DNA of 64,000 nt from NCBI GenBank assembly GCA_044507605.1, contig JBIQJI010000004.1, positions 62,001 through 126,000 on the forward strand, read 5' to 3'. The DNA is from Thermopolyspora sp044507605. GTDB taxonomy: Bacteria > Actinomycetota > Actinomycetes > Streptosporangiales > Streptosporangiaceae. Below, one piece after another: positions 27,473-36,994 of this stretch. The notes below the pieces were generated by a model. That model worked only from the letters and a program-made list of their open reading frames with translations. It was not told where the DNA came from and did no database searches. A program made the translations under genes and the position numbers. Numbering within the stretch: position 1 is the first letter of the stretch; every line of letters begins with the position of its first letter.

Positions 27473-29013
27473 ACGGCATCACCGCGCCGCACATCGAGTA
27501 CGCCCAGCTGTCGCCCATGCTGGTCGTCTTCGGCGTGGCCATCGTGGGCGTGCTCGTCGAGGCCTTCGCGCCACGCTACCTGCGCAAGTCGATCCACCTC
27601 CCGCTCACGCTGATCGCGCTGCTGGCCGGGTTCGTGCTGACCATCTGGCAGGCGGTCGAGGGCGTGCACAACGCCGCCGCCGAGGGGGCCGTGGCCGTCG
27701 ACGGGCCGACCCTGTTCATCTGGGGCACCATCTTGATCCTCGCGGCCATCTGCGTGCTGCTCATCGGCGACGAGGACTACTTCGTGGCCCAGGCGGCCGC
27801 TCTGCCCGGCTCGGCCGAGGAGGAAGAGGCCCTGTCGACCGGGGCCGCGCACACCGAGGTCTACCCGATCACGCTGTTCGCGGTGGGCGGCATGCTGCTG
27901 TTCCCCGCGTCCAACGACCTGCTGATCATGTTCGTGGCCCTCGAGGTCATGTCGCTGCCGCTGTACCTGCTGTGCGGCCTGGCGCGCCGCCGCCGGCTGC
28001 TGTCGCAGGAGGCCGCGCTGAAGTACTTCCTGCTCGGCGCGTTCTCCTCGGCGTTCTTCCTGTACGGCACCGCCCTGGTCTACGGCTACGCCGGCTCGGT
28101 CCGGCTGGCCGACATCCACGCCAAGCTCGGCTCCATCGCCGGCCAGGACACCCTGCTGTGGATCGGCGCGGCGGCGCTGGGCGTCGGGCTGCTGTTCAAG
28201 ATCGGCGCCGCTCCGTTCCAGGCGTGGAAGCCCGACGTGTACCAGGGCGCGCCCACGCCGATCACGGCGCTGATGGCGTCCGGGGTGGTGGTCGCGGCGT
28301 TCGGCGCGGCCCTGCGGGTGTTCTGGGTCGCCATCGGCAACCTCGAATGGGACCTCAACCCCGTGCTGGGGGCCGTGGCCATCCTCACGATGATGGCCGG
28401 CGCGGTGCTCGCCATCACGCAGACCGACATCAAGCGCATGCTGGCCTACTCGTCGGTCGCGCACGCCGGCTTCATGCTCACCGCCATGGTGGCGTACGGC
28501 AGCCACGCGCAGAGCGAGAAGGCGCTGTCGGGCATCCTGTTCTACCTGGTGACGTACGGCTTCTCCTCGGTCGGCGCCTTCGCGGTGGTCACCCTGGTGC
28601 GCGACGCCGGCGGCGAGGCCGGGCATCTGTCGCGGTGGGCCGGCCTCGGCAAGCGGTCGCCGCTGCTGGCGGGGACGTTCGCGTTCTTCCTGCTGGCCTT
28701 CGCCGGCATCCCGCTCACCTCGGGCTTCTTCGGCAAGTACGCGGTGTTCGCCGCGGCCCTCACCGGCGGCCAGCTGACGCTGGTCATCGTGGGCGCGGTG
28801 GCGTCCGCGATCTCCGCGTTCTTCTACGTCCGTGTGATCGTGCTGATGTTCTTCAACGAGCCCGCCCCCGACGGGCCCACTGTGGCGGTGCCCACGATCG
28901 GCACCTCGACGGTGGTCGGGCTCGCGGCACTGGTTACCGTAGTACTGGGGGTATTCCCGCAGCCGGTGCTGGACCTTGCCGGGACGGCTGCGAAATCGCT
29001 GTTCGTCGGTTAG
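27469..29013 (+). CDS. nuoN: NADH-quinone oxidoreductase subunit N
   Basis: NuoN is the third antiporter-like subunit, next to NuoK. The 514-aa protein has about 14 helices with FVALEVMSLPLYLLCGLARR, APFQAWKPDVYQGAPTPIT and RMLAYSSVAHAGFMLTAMV. The GTG overlaps the nuoM stop. It closes the nuo run; the polyprenyl synthase gene follows 12 bp later and is probably in the same transcript. Confidence 0.98.
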   Translation: MNGITAPHIEYAQLSPMLVVFGVAIVGVLVEAFAPRYLRKSIHLPLTLIALLAGFVLTIWQAVEGVHNAAAEGAVAVDGPTLFIWGTILILAAICVLLIGDEDYFVAQAAALPGSAEEEEALSTGAAHTEVYPITLFAVGGMLLFPASNDLLIMFVALEVMSLPLYLLCGLARRRRLLSQEAALKYFLLGAFSSAFFLYGTALVYGYAGSVRLADIHAKLGSIAGQDTLLWIGAAALGVGLLFKIGAAPFQAWKPDVYQGAPTPITALMASGVVVAAFGAALRVFWVAIGNLEWDLNPVLGAVAILTMMAGAVLAITQTDIKRMLAYSSVAHAGFMLTAMVAYGSHAQSEKALSGILFYLVTYGFSSVGAFAVVTLVRDAGGEAGHLSRWAGLGKRSPLLAGTFAFFLLAFAGIPLTSGFFGKYAVFAAALTGGQLTLVIVGAVASAISAFFYVRVIVLMFFNEPAPDGPTVAVPTIGTSTVVGLAALVTVVLGVFPQPVLDLAGTAAKSLFVG

Positions 29014-29025
29014 GAGTAATGCGTC

Positions 29026-30021
29026 ATGGCCGCGCCGCCCGTTGTTGACCTGCCCTTTGTCGACGAGCGGCTATCGGCGGACGTCTCGGCAGGGCTCGCC
29101 TCCGTCGAGAAGCTGCTGCGCGCCTCGGTGGAGAGCGAAGACGCCTTCGTCACCGAGGCGTCCCGCCACCTCATCGAAGCCGGGGGCAAGCGTTTCCGCG
29201 CCATGCTGGTGTTGCTCGCCGCCCAGTTCGGCGACCCGACGGCCCCCGGCATCGTGCCGGGGGCTGTGGTCATCGAGCTGACCCACCTGGCCACGCTGTA
29301 CCACGACGACGTCATGGACGAGGCCCCGGTGCGGCGCGGCTCGCCCAGCGCCAACGCCCGCTGGGACAACACCGTCGCCATCCTCACCGGCGACTACCTG
29401 TTCGCCCAGGCGTCGGAGATCCTGGCCGACCTCGGGCCGGAAGTGATCCGCATCCAGGCGCAGACGTTCTCGCGGCTGGTCCGCGGCCAGATCAGGGAGA
29501 CCATCGGGCCGCGCGAGGGCGAGGATCCGGTGGCGGCGTACATCGAGGTGCTGGCCGACAAGACGGGCTCGCTCATCGCCACCTCCGGCCACTTCGGCGC
29601 GCTGCTGTCGGGCGCGCCGGCGCCCATCGTGCAGCGCATCACCCGCGTGTGCGAGGCCATCGGCGTGGCCTGGCAGCTCAGCGACGACCTGCTCGATGTC
29701 GCGTCCTCCTCCGGGCAGAGCGGCAAGACGCCGGGCACCGACCTGCGCGAGGGCATCAGGACCCTGCCCGTGCTGCACGTCCTCGCCTCGGCCGACCCCG
29801 CCGACGCTCCGCTGCGCGACCTGCTGTCGGGGCCGGTGCCCGACCATCGCGTCGCCGAGGCCCTCACGCTGCTGCGCGCCAACCCGGCGATGCACCGCGC
29901 CCGGGCCGAGCTGATCTCCTGGACCGACCGTGCCCGCGCCGACCTCGCCGAGCTGCCCGGCATCCCCGCCCGCGAGGCGCTACGCGCTCTCTGCGACTAC
30001 GTGGTCGACCGCTCGGGCTGA
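29026..30021 (+). CDS. long-chain all-trans polyprenyl diphosphate synthase
   Basis: This 331-aa prenyltransferase builds the isoprenoid tail, most likely of menaquinone. Both aspartate-rich motifs are present: LYHDDVMDEA, and DDLLDVASSSGQSGKTPGTD. GGKRFRAMLVLLAA is the IPP-binding region. It belongs to the GrcC/IspB-like group; chain length cannot be read from sequence. The ATG follows TAGGAG, and the TAG there is the nuoN stop, so the gene is close-coupled to complex I. Its 3' end overlaps the convergent rarD gene by 42 bp. Confidence 0.92.
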   Translation: MAAPPVVDLPFVDERLSADVSAGLASVEKLLRASVESEDAFVTEASRHLIEAGGKRFRAMLVLLAAQFGDPTAPGIVPGAVVIELTHLATLYHDDVMDEAPVRRGSPSANARWDNTVAILTGDYLFAQASEILADLGPEVIRIQAQTFSRLVRGQIRETIGPREGEDPVAAYIEVLADKTGSLIATSGHFGALLSGAPAPIVQRITRVCEAIGVAWQLSDDLLDVASSSGQSGKTPGTDLREGIRTLPVLHVLASADPADAPLRDLLSGPVPDHRVAEALTLLRANPAMHRARAELISWTDRARADLAELPGIPAREALRALCDYVVDRSG

Positions 30022-30906
30022 GGCGCGGCTCTTGGCGCGCACCGCGCGCAGGCTGTCCCAGGTGAAGACGGCGAGGGCCAGCCAGACGATCGTGAAGCCG
30101 ATCCAGCGGCCCAGCGGCATGTCCTCGTGGCCGATGAAGACGCCGCAGAGGAACTGCAGCACCGGGGCGATGTACTGGAGCAGGCCGAGCACCGTCAGGG
30201 GCACGCTGATGGCGGCGGCGCCGAACATCAGCAGCGGCACCGCCGTCACCACGCCGGCGCCCACCAGCAGCAGCGCGTGCCCCGCCCCTTCGTGCCCGAA
30301 CGTGCCGCTGCCCTGGGCCTCCAGCACGCCCACGTAGACGGCGGCGGGCACCAGCAGCAGCAGCGTCTCGACGGTCAGGCTTTCGACGGCGGGCACGTTC
30401 GCGGCCTTCTTGAGCAGGCCGTACGTGCCGAAGCTGACCGCCAGGACCAGCGCGATCCACGGCGGCCGCCCGTAGTCGAGGGCGAGCACGAGCACGGCCG
30501 CCGTGGCGAGCGCGACCGCCGCCCACTGCATCGGGCGCAGCCGTTCCCGGAAGACCAGCACGCCGAACACCACGCTCACCAGCGGGTTGATGAAGTAGCC
30601 CAGGGCGGCCTCGACCACGTGCCCGGAGTTGACCCCGTAGATGTAGGTGCCCCAGTTGACGGTGATGATGAGGGCCGCCAGCGTCAGCAGCGTGAGCTTC
30701 TTGGGCTGCCGCGCGAGCAGGCGGATCCACGCCCAGTGCCGCCGGACGGCCAGGATGGCGAGCACGGCCACGAGCGACCACACCATGCGGTGCGCCAGGA
30801 TCTCGACGGCCCCCGCCGGCTTCAGCAGCGGCCAGTAGAGGGGGAAGAGCCCCCACAGCACGTAGGCGGCAACGCCGTACAGGATCCCTCGACGCTCAGC
30901 AGGCAC
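29980..30906 (-). CDS. rarD: RarD-type EamA family transporter
   Basis: This 308-aa membrane protein of the drug/metabolite transporter superfamily has about ten helices. It carries the RarD hallmarks RRGILYGVAAYVLWGLFPLY, AHRMVWSL and NWGTYIYGVNSGHVVEAALG. The substrate is unknown. A GTG at 30921 is in frame, but AGGAG directly abuts it. The GTG at 30906 gives MPAERRGILYG, which matches the family N-terminus, so I prefer it. The tail overlaps the convergent polyprenyl synthase gene by 42 bp. Confidence 0.9.
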   Translation of the reverse strand: MPAERRGILYGVAAYVLWGLFPLYWPLLKPAGAVEILAHRMVWSLVAVLAILAVRRHWAWIRLLARQPKKLTLLTLAALIITVNWGTYIYGVNSGHVVEAALGYFINPLVSVVFGVLVFRERLRPMQWAAVALATAAVLVLALDYGRPPWIALVLAVSFGTYGLLKKAANVPAVESLTVETLLLLVPAAVYVGVLEAQGSGTFGHEGAGHALLLVGAGVVTAVPLLMFGAAAISVPLTVLGLLQYIAPVLQFLCGVFIGHEDMPLGRWIGFTIVWLALAVFTWDSLRAVRAKSRASARAVDHVVAESA

Positions 30907-30931
30907 GTACCCTAGTTTCACTCCTTACAGG

Positions 30932-30960
30932 GCTTTATTACAAATAATTGTGACTAACAA
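30932..30960 (-). promoter_or_regulatory. possible rarD promoter
   Basis: In the AT-rich 55-bp gap upstream of rarD, the minus strand reads TTGTTA (30955-30960), 17 bp, TAAAGC (30932-30937). This fits a weak sigma-70-type promoter. An overlapping dyad, TTACAA-ATAA-TTGTGA, is imperfect by one base. Confidence 0.3.
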
Positions 30961-30976
30961 CATCATTTAGCGATGC

Positions 30977-32374
30977 TTACCGCAGGCGGGCCGGAGAGCG
31001 ACGACCCTGCCCGGCCGTGGACGGCACGGACGGCACGGACGGCAGGAGCTGGACCGAACCCGCGATGGCCACCGCGATGACGATCAGGTAGACGAGACCC
31101 TGCTGGAAGGCGTGCGCGGGCCCGCCGGGCAGAGCGCCGTAGAACACGATGCCGATGATGCCGACGCCCAGGGCTCCGCCGACCTGCTGCACCGTGGTGA
31201 GCGCCCCGGCGGCGGCGCCCGCGTGATGGGGCGCGACCCTGGCCAGGACCATGCTCATGATCGGCGCGAGCGCCAGGCCCATGCCGAAGCCGTCGATGGC
31301 GAGCGCGGGGACCAGCCCGCCGATCGGTGCGTCCCGGACGACCAGCACGAGCAGCAGGGCGAGCCCCGCGGCGCGTGTCACGCCGCCCAGCGCGATCACC
31401 TGACGGCCGAGGCGCCGGGCGAGCGCGGGCGCGAGCAGCGACGCGGCCAGGTAGCCGGCACCGATCGGCATGAAGATCAGCCCTGACTGGAGCGCGTCGA
31501 GACCCCGGCCCCGCTGGGCGTAGAGGGCGAAGACCAGGAAGTAGGCGGCCATGCCCATCGCGAACGCCAGCTGCGTCAGCAGCCCGGCCGAGACGGCCCG
31601 CTCGCGGAACAGGGTCAGGTCGATCAGCGGGCTCTCGTGCCGCCTCCGCGAGTAGCCGACCCCCAGCACGACGGCCAGCGCGAAGGACGCCCAGGTCCAC
31701 GCCGGCCAGCCCTGCTCGCGGCCCTCGATCAGCGGCAGCAGCGTGGCCGCGAGGGCGAGCGTGACCAGGGCGGTGCCGACCAGGTCGAGGCGTACGGCCG
31801 CATCCACGCGGCTCTCGGGCACCATGCGCCGGGTCGCGGCGAGGGCCACGGCGCCGATGGGCAGGTTGATCAGGAAACAGGCCCGCCAGCCCAGCCCGAA
31901 CAGGTCGGCCTCGATGAGCAGGCCGCCCACGAGCTGGCCGAACACCGCGGCGAGCCCCATGGTCAGCGCGTACGCGTTGACGGCCCGGGTCAGCGCCCGC
32001 CCGCTGTAGGTGGCGCGCAGGATGGCCAGCACCTGGGGCGCGAGCAGGGCGGCGGCGGCGCCCTGCGCGATGCGGGCGACCACCAGGGCGGCCGCGCCGG
32101 GGGCCAGGCCGCAGGCGACCGAGGCGAGCGTGAACAGGGCCAGGCCGAGGGCGAACATGCGGCGGCGGCCGTAGATGTCGCCGAGCCGGCCGCCGAGCAC
32201 GAGCCCGGAGCCGTAGGCCAGGCCGTACCCGGCGACCACCCACTCGATGGCGGCCGAGCCGGCGTGCAGGTCGCGCTGGGTCGTGGGGATCGCCACGTTG
32301 ACGATGAAGAAGTCCAGGATCGTCACGAAGATCCCTGTCAGCACGGTGGGCAGCGTGCCCGCGCGAGGTGGCAT
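30977..32374 (-). CDS. MFS drug-efflux-type transporter (DHA2-like)
   Basis: This 465-aa membrane transporter has the N-terminal signature LDFFIVNVAIPTTQ, motif A as GGRLGDIYGRRRMF, and many hydrophobic segments (12 to 14), as in EmrB/QacA-type proton-driven efflux pumps. The ATG at 32374 gives the usual short N-terminus; the open frame upstream runs through the operator region and is rejected. It is divergent from a TetR regulator and almost certainly controlled by it through the shared operators. The substrate is unknown. Confidence 0.9.
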   Translation of the reverse strand: MPPRAGTLPTVLTGIFVTILDFFIVNVAIPTTQRDLHAGSAAIEWVVAGYGLAYGSGLVLGGRLGDIYGRRRMFALGLALFTLASVACGLAPGAAALVVARIAQGAAAALLAPQVLAILRATYSGRALTRAVNAYALTMGLAAVFGQLVGGLLIEADLFGLGWRACFLINLPIGAVALAATRRMVPESRVDAAVRLDLVGTALVTLALAATLLPLIEGREQGWPAWTWASFALAVVLGVGYSRRRHESPLIDLTLFRERAVSAGLLTQLAFAMGMAAYFLVFALYAQRGRGLDALQSGLIFMPIGAGYLAASLLAPALARRLGRQVIALGGVTRAAGLALLLVLVVRDAPIGGLVPALAIDGFGMGLALAPIMSMVLARVAPHHAGAAAGALTTVQQVGGALGVGIIGIVFYGALPGGPAHAFQQGLVYLIVIAVAIAGSVQLLPSVPSVPSTAGQGRRSPARLR

Positions 32375-32407
32375 CGATCGAACTCCGATGGATAGCAGGA
32401 TGATAGA

Positions 32408-32457
32408 TAGAATGGTCGGTCTACCGACGAGGTCAATTAGATAGAACGATTGATCTA
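32408..32457. promoter_or_regulatory. paired TetR-type operators
   Basis: Two related 16-bp palindromic elements, TAGAATGGTCGGTCTA (32408-32423) and TAGAACGATTGATCTA (32442-32457), share the frame TAGAAYGRTYGRTCTA. Their centres are 34 bp apart. They lie between the divergent transporter and TetR genes and look like TetR-family sites. Confidence 0.75.
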
Positions 32458-32489
32458 CTGTCAATCGCGATGCCAGAATCGGAGACGTG

Positions 32490-33044
32490 ATGGCACGACC
32501 AGGCCCCCGCGAGCGGCTCCTCGACGCGGCGCGCGAACTCACCTACGCGCGCGGCCTGCATGTCGGCGTCGACGCGATCCTCAAGGAGGCCGACGTCGCC
32601 CGCCGCTCCCTCTACCAGCATTTCGGCGGCAAGGACGGCCTCGTCACCGAGATGCTGCGCGAGTCATCGAACGAGGACCGGTACCGCCAGGTCATGGACG
32701 CCGCCGGCGACGACCCGCGCGACCGCGTCCTCGCCGTATTCGACGAACTGGAGCAGATCACCACCGACCCGGCGTTCCGCGGCTGCCGCTACACCTCCGC
32801 CGAGCTCTCCCTCACCGACCCCGGCCACCCCGCCCACGCCGAGATCCGGGCCTACAAAGACCGCATTCACGCGCTGTTCGTCACCGAGCTGACCCGCCAC
32901 GGCCACCCCGACCCGGTGTTCGGCGCCGACCAGATCGTCGTCCTCATCGACGGCGTCCTGGCCCACGCCGTCACCCGCCCCGACGCCCATCCGGCCCGGG
33001 CGGCCCGCGCCCTGGCCGAACTCATCCTCGACGCCGGAACATAG
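32490..33044 (+). CDS. TetR/AcrR family transcriptional regulator
   Basis: This 184-aa regulator has the TetR helix-turn-helix in residues about 5-55 (RERLLDAARELTYARG, VDAILKEADVARRSLYQHFG, GKDGLV). The C-terminal ligand domain has GCRYTSAELS and a final dimer helix. The ATG at 32490 has GGAG at good spacing. It is divergent from the MFS transporter and probably represses it and itself until a ligand binds. Confidence 0.93.
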   Translation: MARPGPRERLLDAARELTYARGLHVGVDAILKEADVARRSLYQHFGGKDGLVTEMLRESSNEDRYRQVMDAAGDDPRDRVLAVFDELEQITTDPAFRGCRYTSAELSLTDPGHPAHAEIRAYKDRIHALFVTELTRHGHPDPVFGADQIVVLIDGVLAHAVTRPDAHPARAARALAELILDAGT

Positions 33045-33125
33045 CCGCCCCCCAGATGGTTGACCAGAGAGCATCGCCCTGCCTGCGGCGGCCGGTGCGC
33101 ACGACAGCTGAACGGGAGGTTCGCG

Positions 33126-33788
<663 letters not shown>

Positions 33789-33803
33789 ACCTGCGGAGCC
33801 CGC

Positions 33804-34376
33804 TCAGGGGCGGGTGTGGTCCTCCGTCGCGGGGAGGGCGTACAGGCGCAGGTGCGTCAGACGGGCGCCGGGGGGAGCGTCTTCGGCGCGGTGGCCGTAG
33901 CGCTCGAGGAGGGCGGCGTAGGCGGCGAAGAACTCCGCGAACTCCTGGTCGGTCATCCAGGTGGTGCCTCGGGCCGCCCTGACGCGGGTGGGGTCGCGGT
34001 CGTAGGCGGCGGGGAGGCCGTCGAGGAGGCGGTGATCCTCCGCCAGGGCGAGGGCCTGGAACTGGGCGAGGGTTTCGCGGGCCTCGGGGGCGAGGGTGCG
34101 GGGATCGGGGTGGCGGAGGTCGCGGGTCGATTCGGTGCGCCGCCACCAGCGTTCTCTGCCGGTCGAACGTTCGGGGATCTCCTCGATGAAGCCGTGCTTC
34201 GCCAGCTGGCGCAGGTGGTAGCTGGTGGTGCCGGTGGTGCTGCCCAGCAGTTCGCCCAGGGTGGTCGAGGTGGCCGGGCCGTGGGCGCCCAGGTGGCGCA
34301 GCATGGCCCGGCGCATGGGATGCGCCAGGGCCTTGAGCTTGGCCGGGTCGCTCAGGAGATGCGGCTCGTCCTTCAT
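33804..34376 (-). CDS. ArsR-type winged-helix regulator
   Basis: This 190-aa cytoplasmic regulator has an N-terminal ArsR-like winged helix (LKALAHPMRRAMLRHLGA, then TTSYHLRQLAKHGFIEE, residues about 12-75). The longer C-terminal helical half has TWMTDQEFAEFFAAYAALLE, as in actinobacterial helix-turn-helix proteins of this class. There are no metal-binding cysteines, so metal sensing is unlikely. Two starts are possible: 34388, where GGAG is one base away, and 34376, where it is 13 bases away; neither is ideal. It is divergent from the hydrolase gene across two dyads. Confidence 0.85.
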   Translation of the reverse strand: MKDEPHLLSDPAKLKALAHPMRRAMLRHLGAHGPATSTTLGELLGSTTGTTSYHLRQLAKHGFIEEIPERSTGRERWWRRTESTRDLRHPDPRTLAPEARETLAQFQALALAEDHRLLDGLPAAYDRDPTRVRAARGTTWMTDQEFAEFFAAYAALLERYGHRAEDAPPGARLTHLRLYALPATEDHTRP

Positions 34377-34392
34377 GACGATCAGCATACTC

Positions 34393-34440
34393 CTGCAGAA
34401 GGATATCTGCAGATGTAGTTCTGCAGAGGTTTCTCTGTAG
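34393..34440. promoter_or_regulatory. paired 20-bp dyads between ArsR-type and hydrolase genes
   Basis: Dyad 1 (34393-34412) is CTGCAGA-N6-TCTGCAG. Dyad 2 (34421-34440) is CTGCAGAG-N4-CTCTGTAG with one mismatch. They are 28 bp apart centre to centre and lie in the 80-bp divergent gap. They are the natural operator candidates for the ArsR-type regulator. Confidence 0.7.
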
Positions 34441-34456
34441 AGTCCGGTCGACGGAC

Positions 34457-35921
34457 ATGAGACGAATGTTCGCGGTCATGGCCGTCGCCGCATGCCTGAT
34501 CGCCGCCTCCGCGGCCACCCTGACCGTTCCCGCCGCTCCCGCCGCTCCCGCCGCGGCCGCCGGAACCGCCGAACCCCTGCCAGGCGTGCCCGGCGACCTC
34601 AAGGCGGTGGACGTGGACTTCCCGGGCAGCGGCGGCCTCGCCATGCACGGCACGGTCCTGTCGGCCGCCGACGGGGCGCCCCGGCGCCCCGGCATCGTCC
34701 TGGTGAGCGGCTCGGGCTCGGGCACGCCACGCACAGAACTGCTGCACGAAGCCATCGCGTTCGCGCGCCAGGGGCCGGCCGTGCTGATCTACGACAAGCG
34801 GTCCGAGGGCTACTCGCGCTTCCAGCGGGACTTCTCCCGGCTCGCGGACGACGCGCTCGGGGCGGTGGCCGCGCTTGCGGGCGCAGCCCGGGGTCGATCG
34901 CCGGCACGTCGGCATCTGGGGCTTCAGCGAGGGCGGGTGGATCGCCCCGCTCGCGGCGTCCCGCTCCGCGGACATCTCGTTCGTCGTGCTCGTGGGCGCC
35001 AACGCGATGGGGCCGCTACGGCAGCAGACCTGGTCGGTGGCGGCGGGTCTGCGCAAGGCGGGGGTGACGGGGCCGCTCGCCGAACGGACCGAGCCCGTGA
35101 TGTACCGGATCGTGGCCGACGGCGGCCTGTTCCCCGAGCCTTACTACGACGCGGAAGCGACGCTGGCCGCCGTCCGTCAGCCCGTGCTCGCCATCTGGGG
35201 CGCCCACGACCTGCTGACTCCGCCGCAGGAGAACCCGCCGCTGATGGCCTGGGCGCTGGAGCGGGGCGGCAACCGGAACTTCACGTTCCGGTTCGTCCCG
35301 GACGCGGACCACGCCGCGCACAGGACCCCCGACGGCGGGGTGACCAGGCTGCCGGAGCTCGCGCCCGGATACGCCGACGCCGTCGGCGCGTGGGTGAAGC
35401 AGGTGACGACCGGTGCCGCGCCCGTGGCGCGGGTGACCGGGCCCATCCCGGTGCAGGCGATCGCCAGCGTGCCGGTGAGCCCGCCGGCCTGGTGGGAGTC
35501 CGCGCCGATGCAGCTCGCGGCCCTGGTCCTGTTCCTGGTCGCGTTCACCGGCTACCCGCTGGTGGCGCTCGTCCGGCGGTTGCGCAGGCGTCCGCAGGCC
35601 CCGGTGAGCCGGGCCGGGCGGCTGCTCTGCGCCGGTGGTCTCGTGACGGTGCTCGGCGCGTTCTGCTACCTGTTCGCGGTGCTGCTGGGCGGCACCAAGG
35701 AGGCGTCGCCCGGGCCGCTGGTGGCCGGCCGGCCGGTGATCTGGCTGGTCCTGCAGGTCCTCGCGGTGGCCTGCGTGATCGCCACCGTGCGTGTGGGCCT
35801 GGCGTGGCGGCGCGCACGCGGCTCGGTCGCCGTGGGGGAGCGGATGCGGCTCGGGCTGCTGCTCGCCGCCGGGGTGGTGTTCCTGCCCTGGGCCGTCTAC
35901 TGGGGCCTGCTGCTCCCCTGA
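34457..35921 (+). pseudogene. alpha/beta hydrolase with C-terminal membrane domain, interrupted by a frameshift
   Basis: The N-terminal part is a signal peptide (residues 1-36, Ala-rich) and the first half of an alpha/beta hydrolase (GIVLVSGSGSGTPRTE, LIYDKRSEGYS). At about 34875 (gcgctTgcgg) the frame shifts by one base. The rest continues in another frame with the nucleophile elbow HVGIWGFSEGGW, the acid/His region ILAIWGAHDLLTPP, and three or four C-terminal membrane helices. Removing one T restores a single protein of about 487 aa, so this is either a one-base insertion mutation or a sequencing error. The family acts on unknown esters or acts as a peptidase outside the membrane. Confidence 0.8.
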
Positions 35922-35950
35922 GCGGGCGATGCCCTGCGCCGGCCGGTGCG

Positions 35951-36817
35951 TCAGGGGCGGGAGGGTTCCGGCTCGCCGGCGCGGTAGTGGCGGTCGGCGT
36001 CGGCGACGACCTCCAGGACGAACTCCGCGGTCTGCCTGAAGCGCTCGGCGCGGTCGGTGAAGGCCGGGGCGCTCGGGTGGCCGAGGCGGCAGGCGAGGGC
36101 TTCGCGGATCAAGGGGTGCCGGTGGGCGGGGAAGACGTCGAGGGCGTACTCGCCCGCCGCCTCCTTCGACACCACCTCGCCGGTGGCGATCGTGTGGTGC
36201 AGGCGGGGCGGGCCGAGCACGCCCCAGGCGGTCAGCCAGCGGGCGCGCATCCGGCCGCCGGGCAGGGGGGACGGGCGGCGGCGCAGCAGCCGTTCGCCCC
36301 AGGGCCGCCAGTAGCGGTGCAGGTTGTCGTGGTTCCAGGCCTTCAGCCGGGCCGGCTCGGGGTTCAGGCCCAGGGCGGCCGGGGCCGGGCCGCGGAACGG
36401 CACACCGTGCTCGGCGAGCACCTTCCACACCACGGGGTTCACGTCGAACGCCCCATGGTGTTCGAACACGTGGCCGGTGTGCGAGGCCAGCGGCCTGATC
36501 TCGGTCACGGGCCGGGTGATGTCGTCCGCCGCGACGAAGACCCCGTTCACGGTCTCGGGCAGCATGAGCCGGCCCCGGGGAACGTTGCGTGCCACGGTGC
36601 GCAGTCCGGAGGTGAGCCAGACGAGGCGCAGGCTGCGCAGGTCCCGTTCGGTGAAGGCGCCGTCGATCACGGCCACGAAGTCGATGTCGCTGCGGCCCGG
36701 GCGGAAGGCGCCGAGGGCGGTCGAGCCGACGACGTAGAAGCCGGTGACGCGGCCGGGGAGCAGGCGGTCGGCGACGGCCAGGTAGTGGTCGACGGCGCGC
36801 GTCACGTGGGGATGCAT
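35951..36817 (-). CDS. nucleotidyltransferase-fold protein (aminoglycoside adenylyltransferase-like)
   Basis: This 288-aa protein has the polymerase-beta-type nucleotidyltransferase signature YVVGSTALGAFRPGRSDIDF at residues about 28-48 (GS followed by DxD). A DUF4111-like helical C-terminal region follows, as in streptomycin/spectinomycin adenylyltransferases. Actual resistance is not implied by this alone. The ATG at 36817 with AAGGAG upstream sits at a normal distance from the motif; the longer open frame is low complexity. It converges on the hydrolase gene. Confidence 0.8.
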   Translation of the reverse strand: MHPHVTRAVDHYLAVADRLLPGRVTGFYVVGSTALGAFRPGRSDIDFVAVIDGAFTERDLRSLRLVWLTSGLRTVARNVPRGRLMLPETVNGVFVAADDITRPVTEIRPLASHTGHVFEHHGAFDVNPVVWKVLAEHGVPFRGPAPAALGLNPEPARLKAWNHDNLHRYWRPWGERLLRRRPSPLPGGRMRARWLTAWGVLGPPRLHHTIATGEVVSKEAAGEYALDVFPAHRHPLIREALACRLGHPSAPAFTDRAERFRQTAEFVLEVVADADRHYRAGEPEPSRP

Positions 36818-36906
36818 CGCGGGAGCTCTCCTTCCTCGGCGGCCGGTCGCCGTGGTCGGCCGATCCTCGACCGTGCCGGACGGGCCTGCCCGGTCACGCC
36901 CGGCCG

Positions 36907-36928
36907 TGGTCACGCTGTACGGTGACCA
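36907..36928. promoter_or_regulatory. perfect 7-bp dyad between SDR and nucleotidyltransferase genes
   Basis: TGGTCAC (36907-36913) and GTGACCA (36922-36928) form a perfect inverted repeat with an 8-bp spacer. It lies 90 bp upstream of the nucleotidyltransferase start and 66 bp after the SDR stop. It could be an operator for the former or a terminator hairpin for the latter; the short stem favours an operator. Confidence 0.4.
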
Positions 36929-36994
36929 TCAGACCAGGCTCGGCGGGGAGGGGTTCGCCGCTTCCGGAAAGGTCGCCTCCGCGCGACCGACGTC

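Noticed and set aside
34457..36925. A single 822-aa open frame covering the hydrolase and beyond
   Set aside because: Only the first 140 codons look like protein. After the frameshift the frame is antisense or off-frame to the hydrolase C-terminus and the nucleotidyltransferase gene.
36818..36994. Gap between the SDR and nucleotidyltransferase genes as coding sequence
   Set aside because: The frames crossing it are fragments of longer shadows without a start near a ribosome site. Only the 22-bp dyad is notable.
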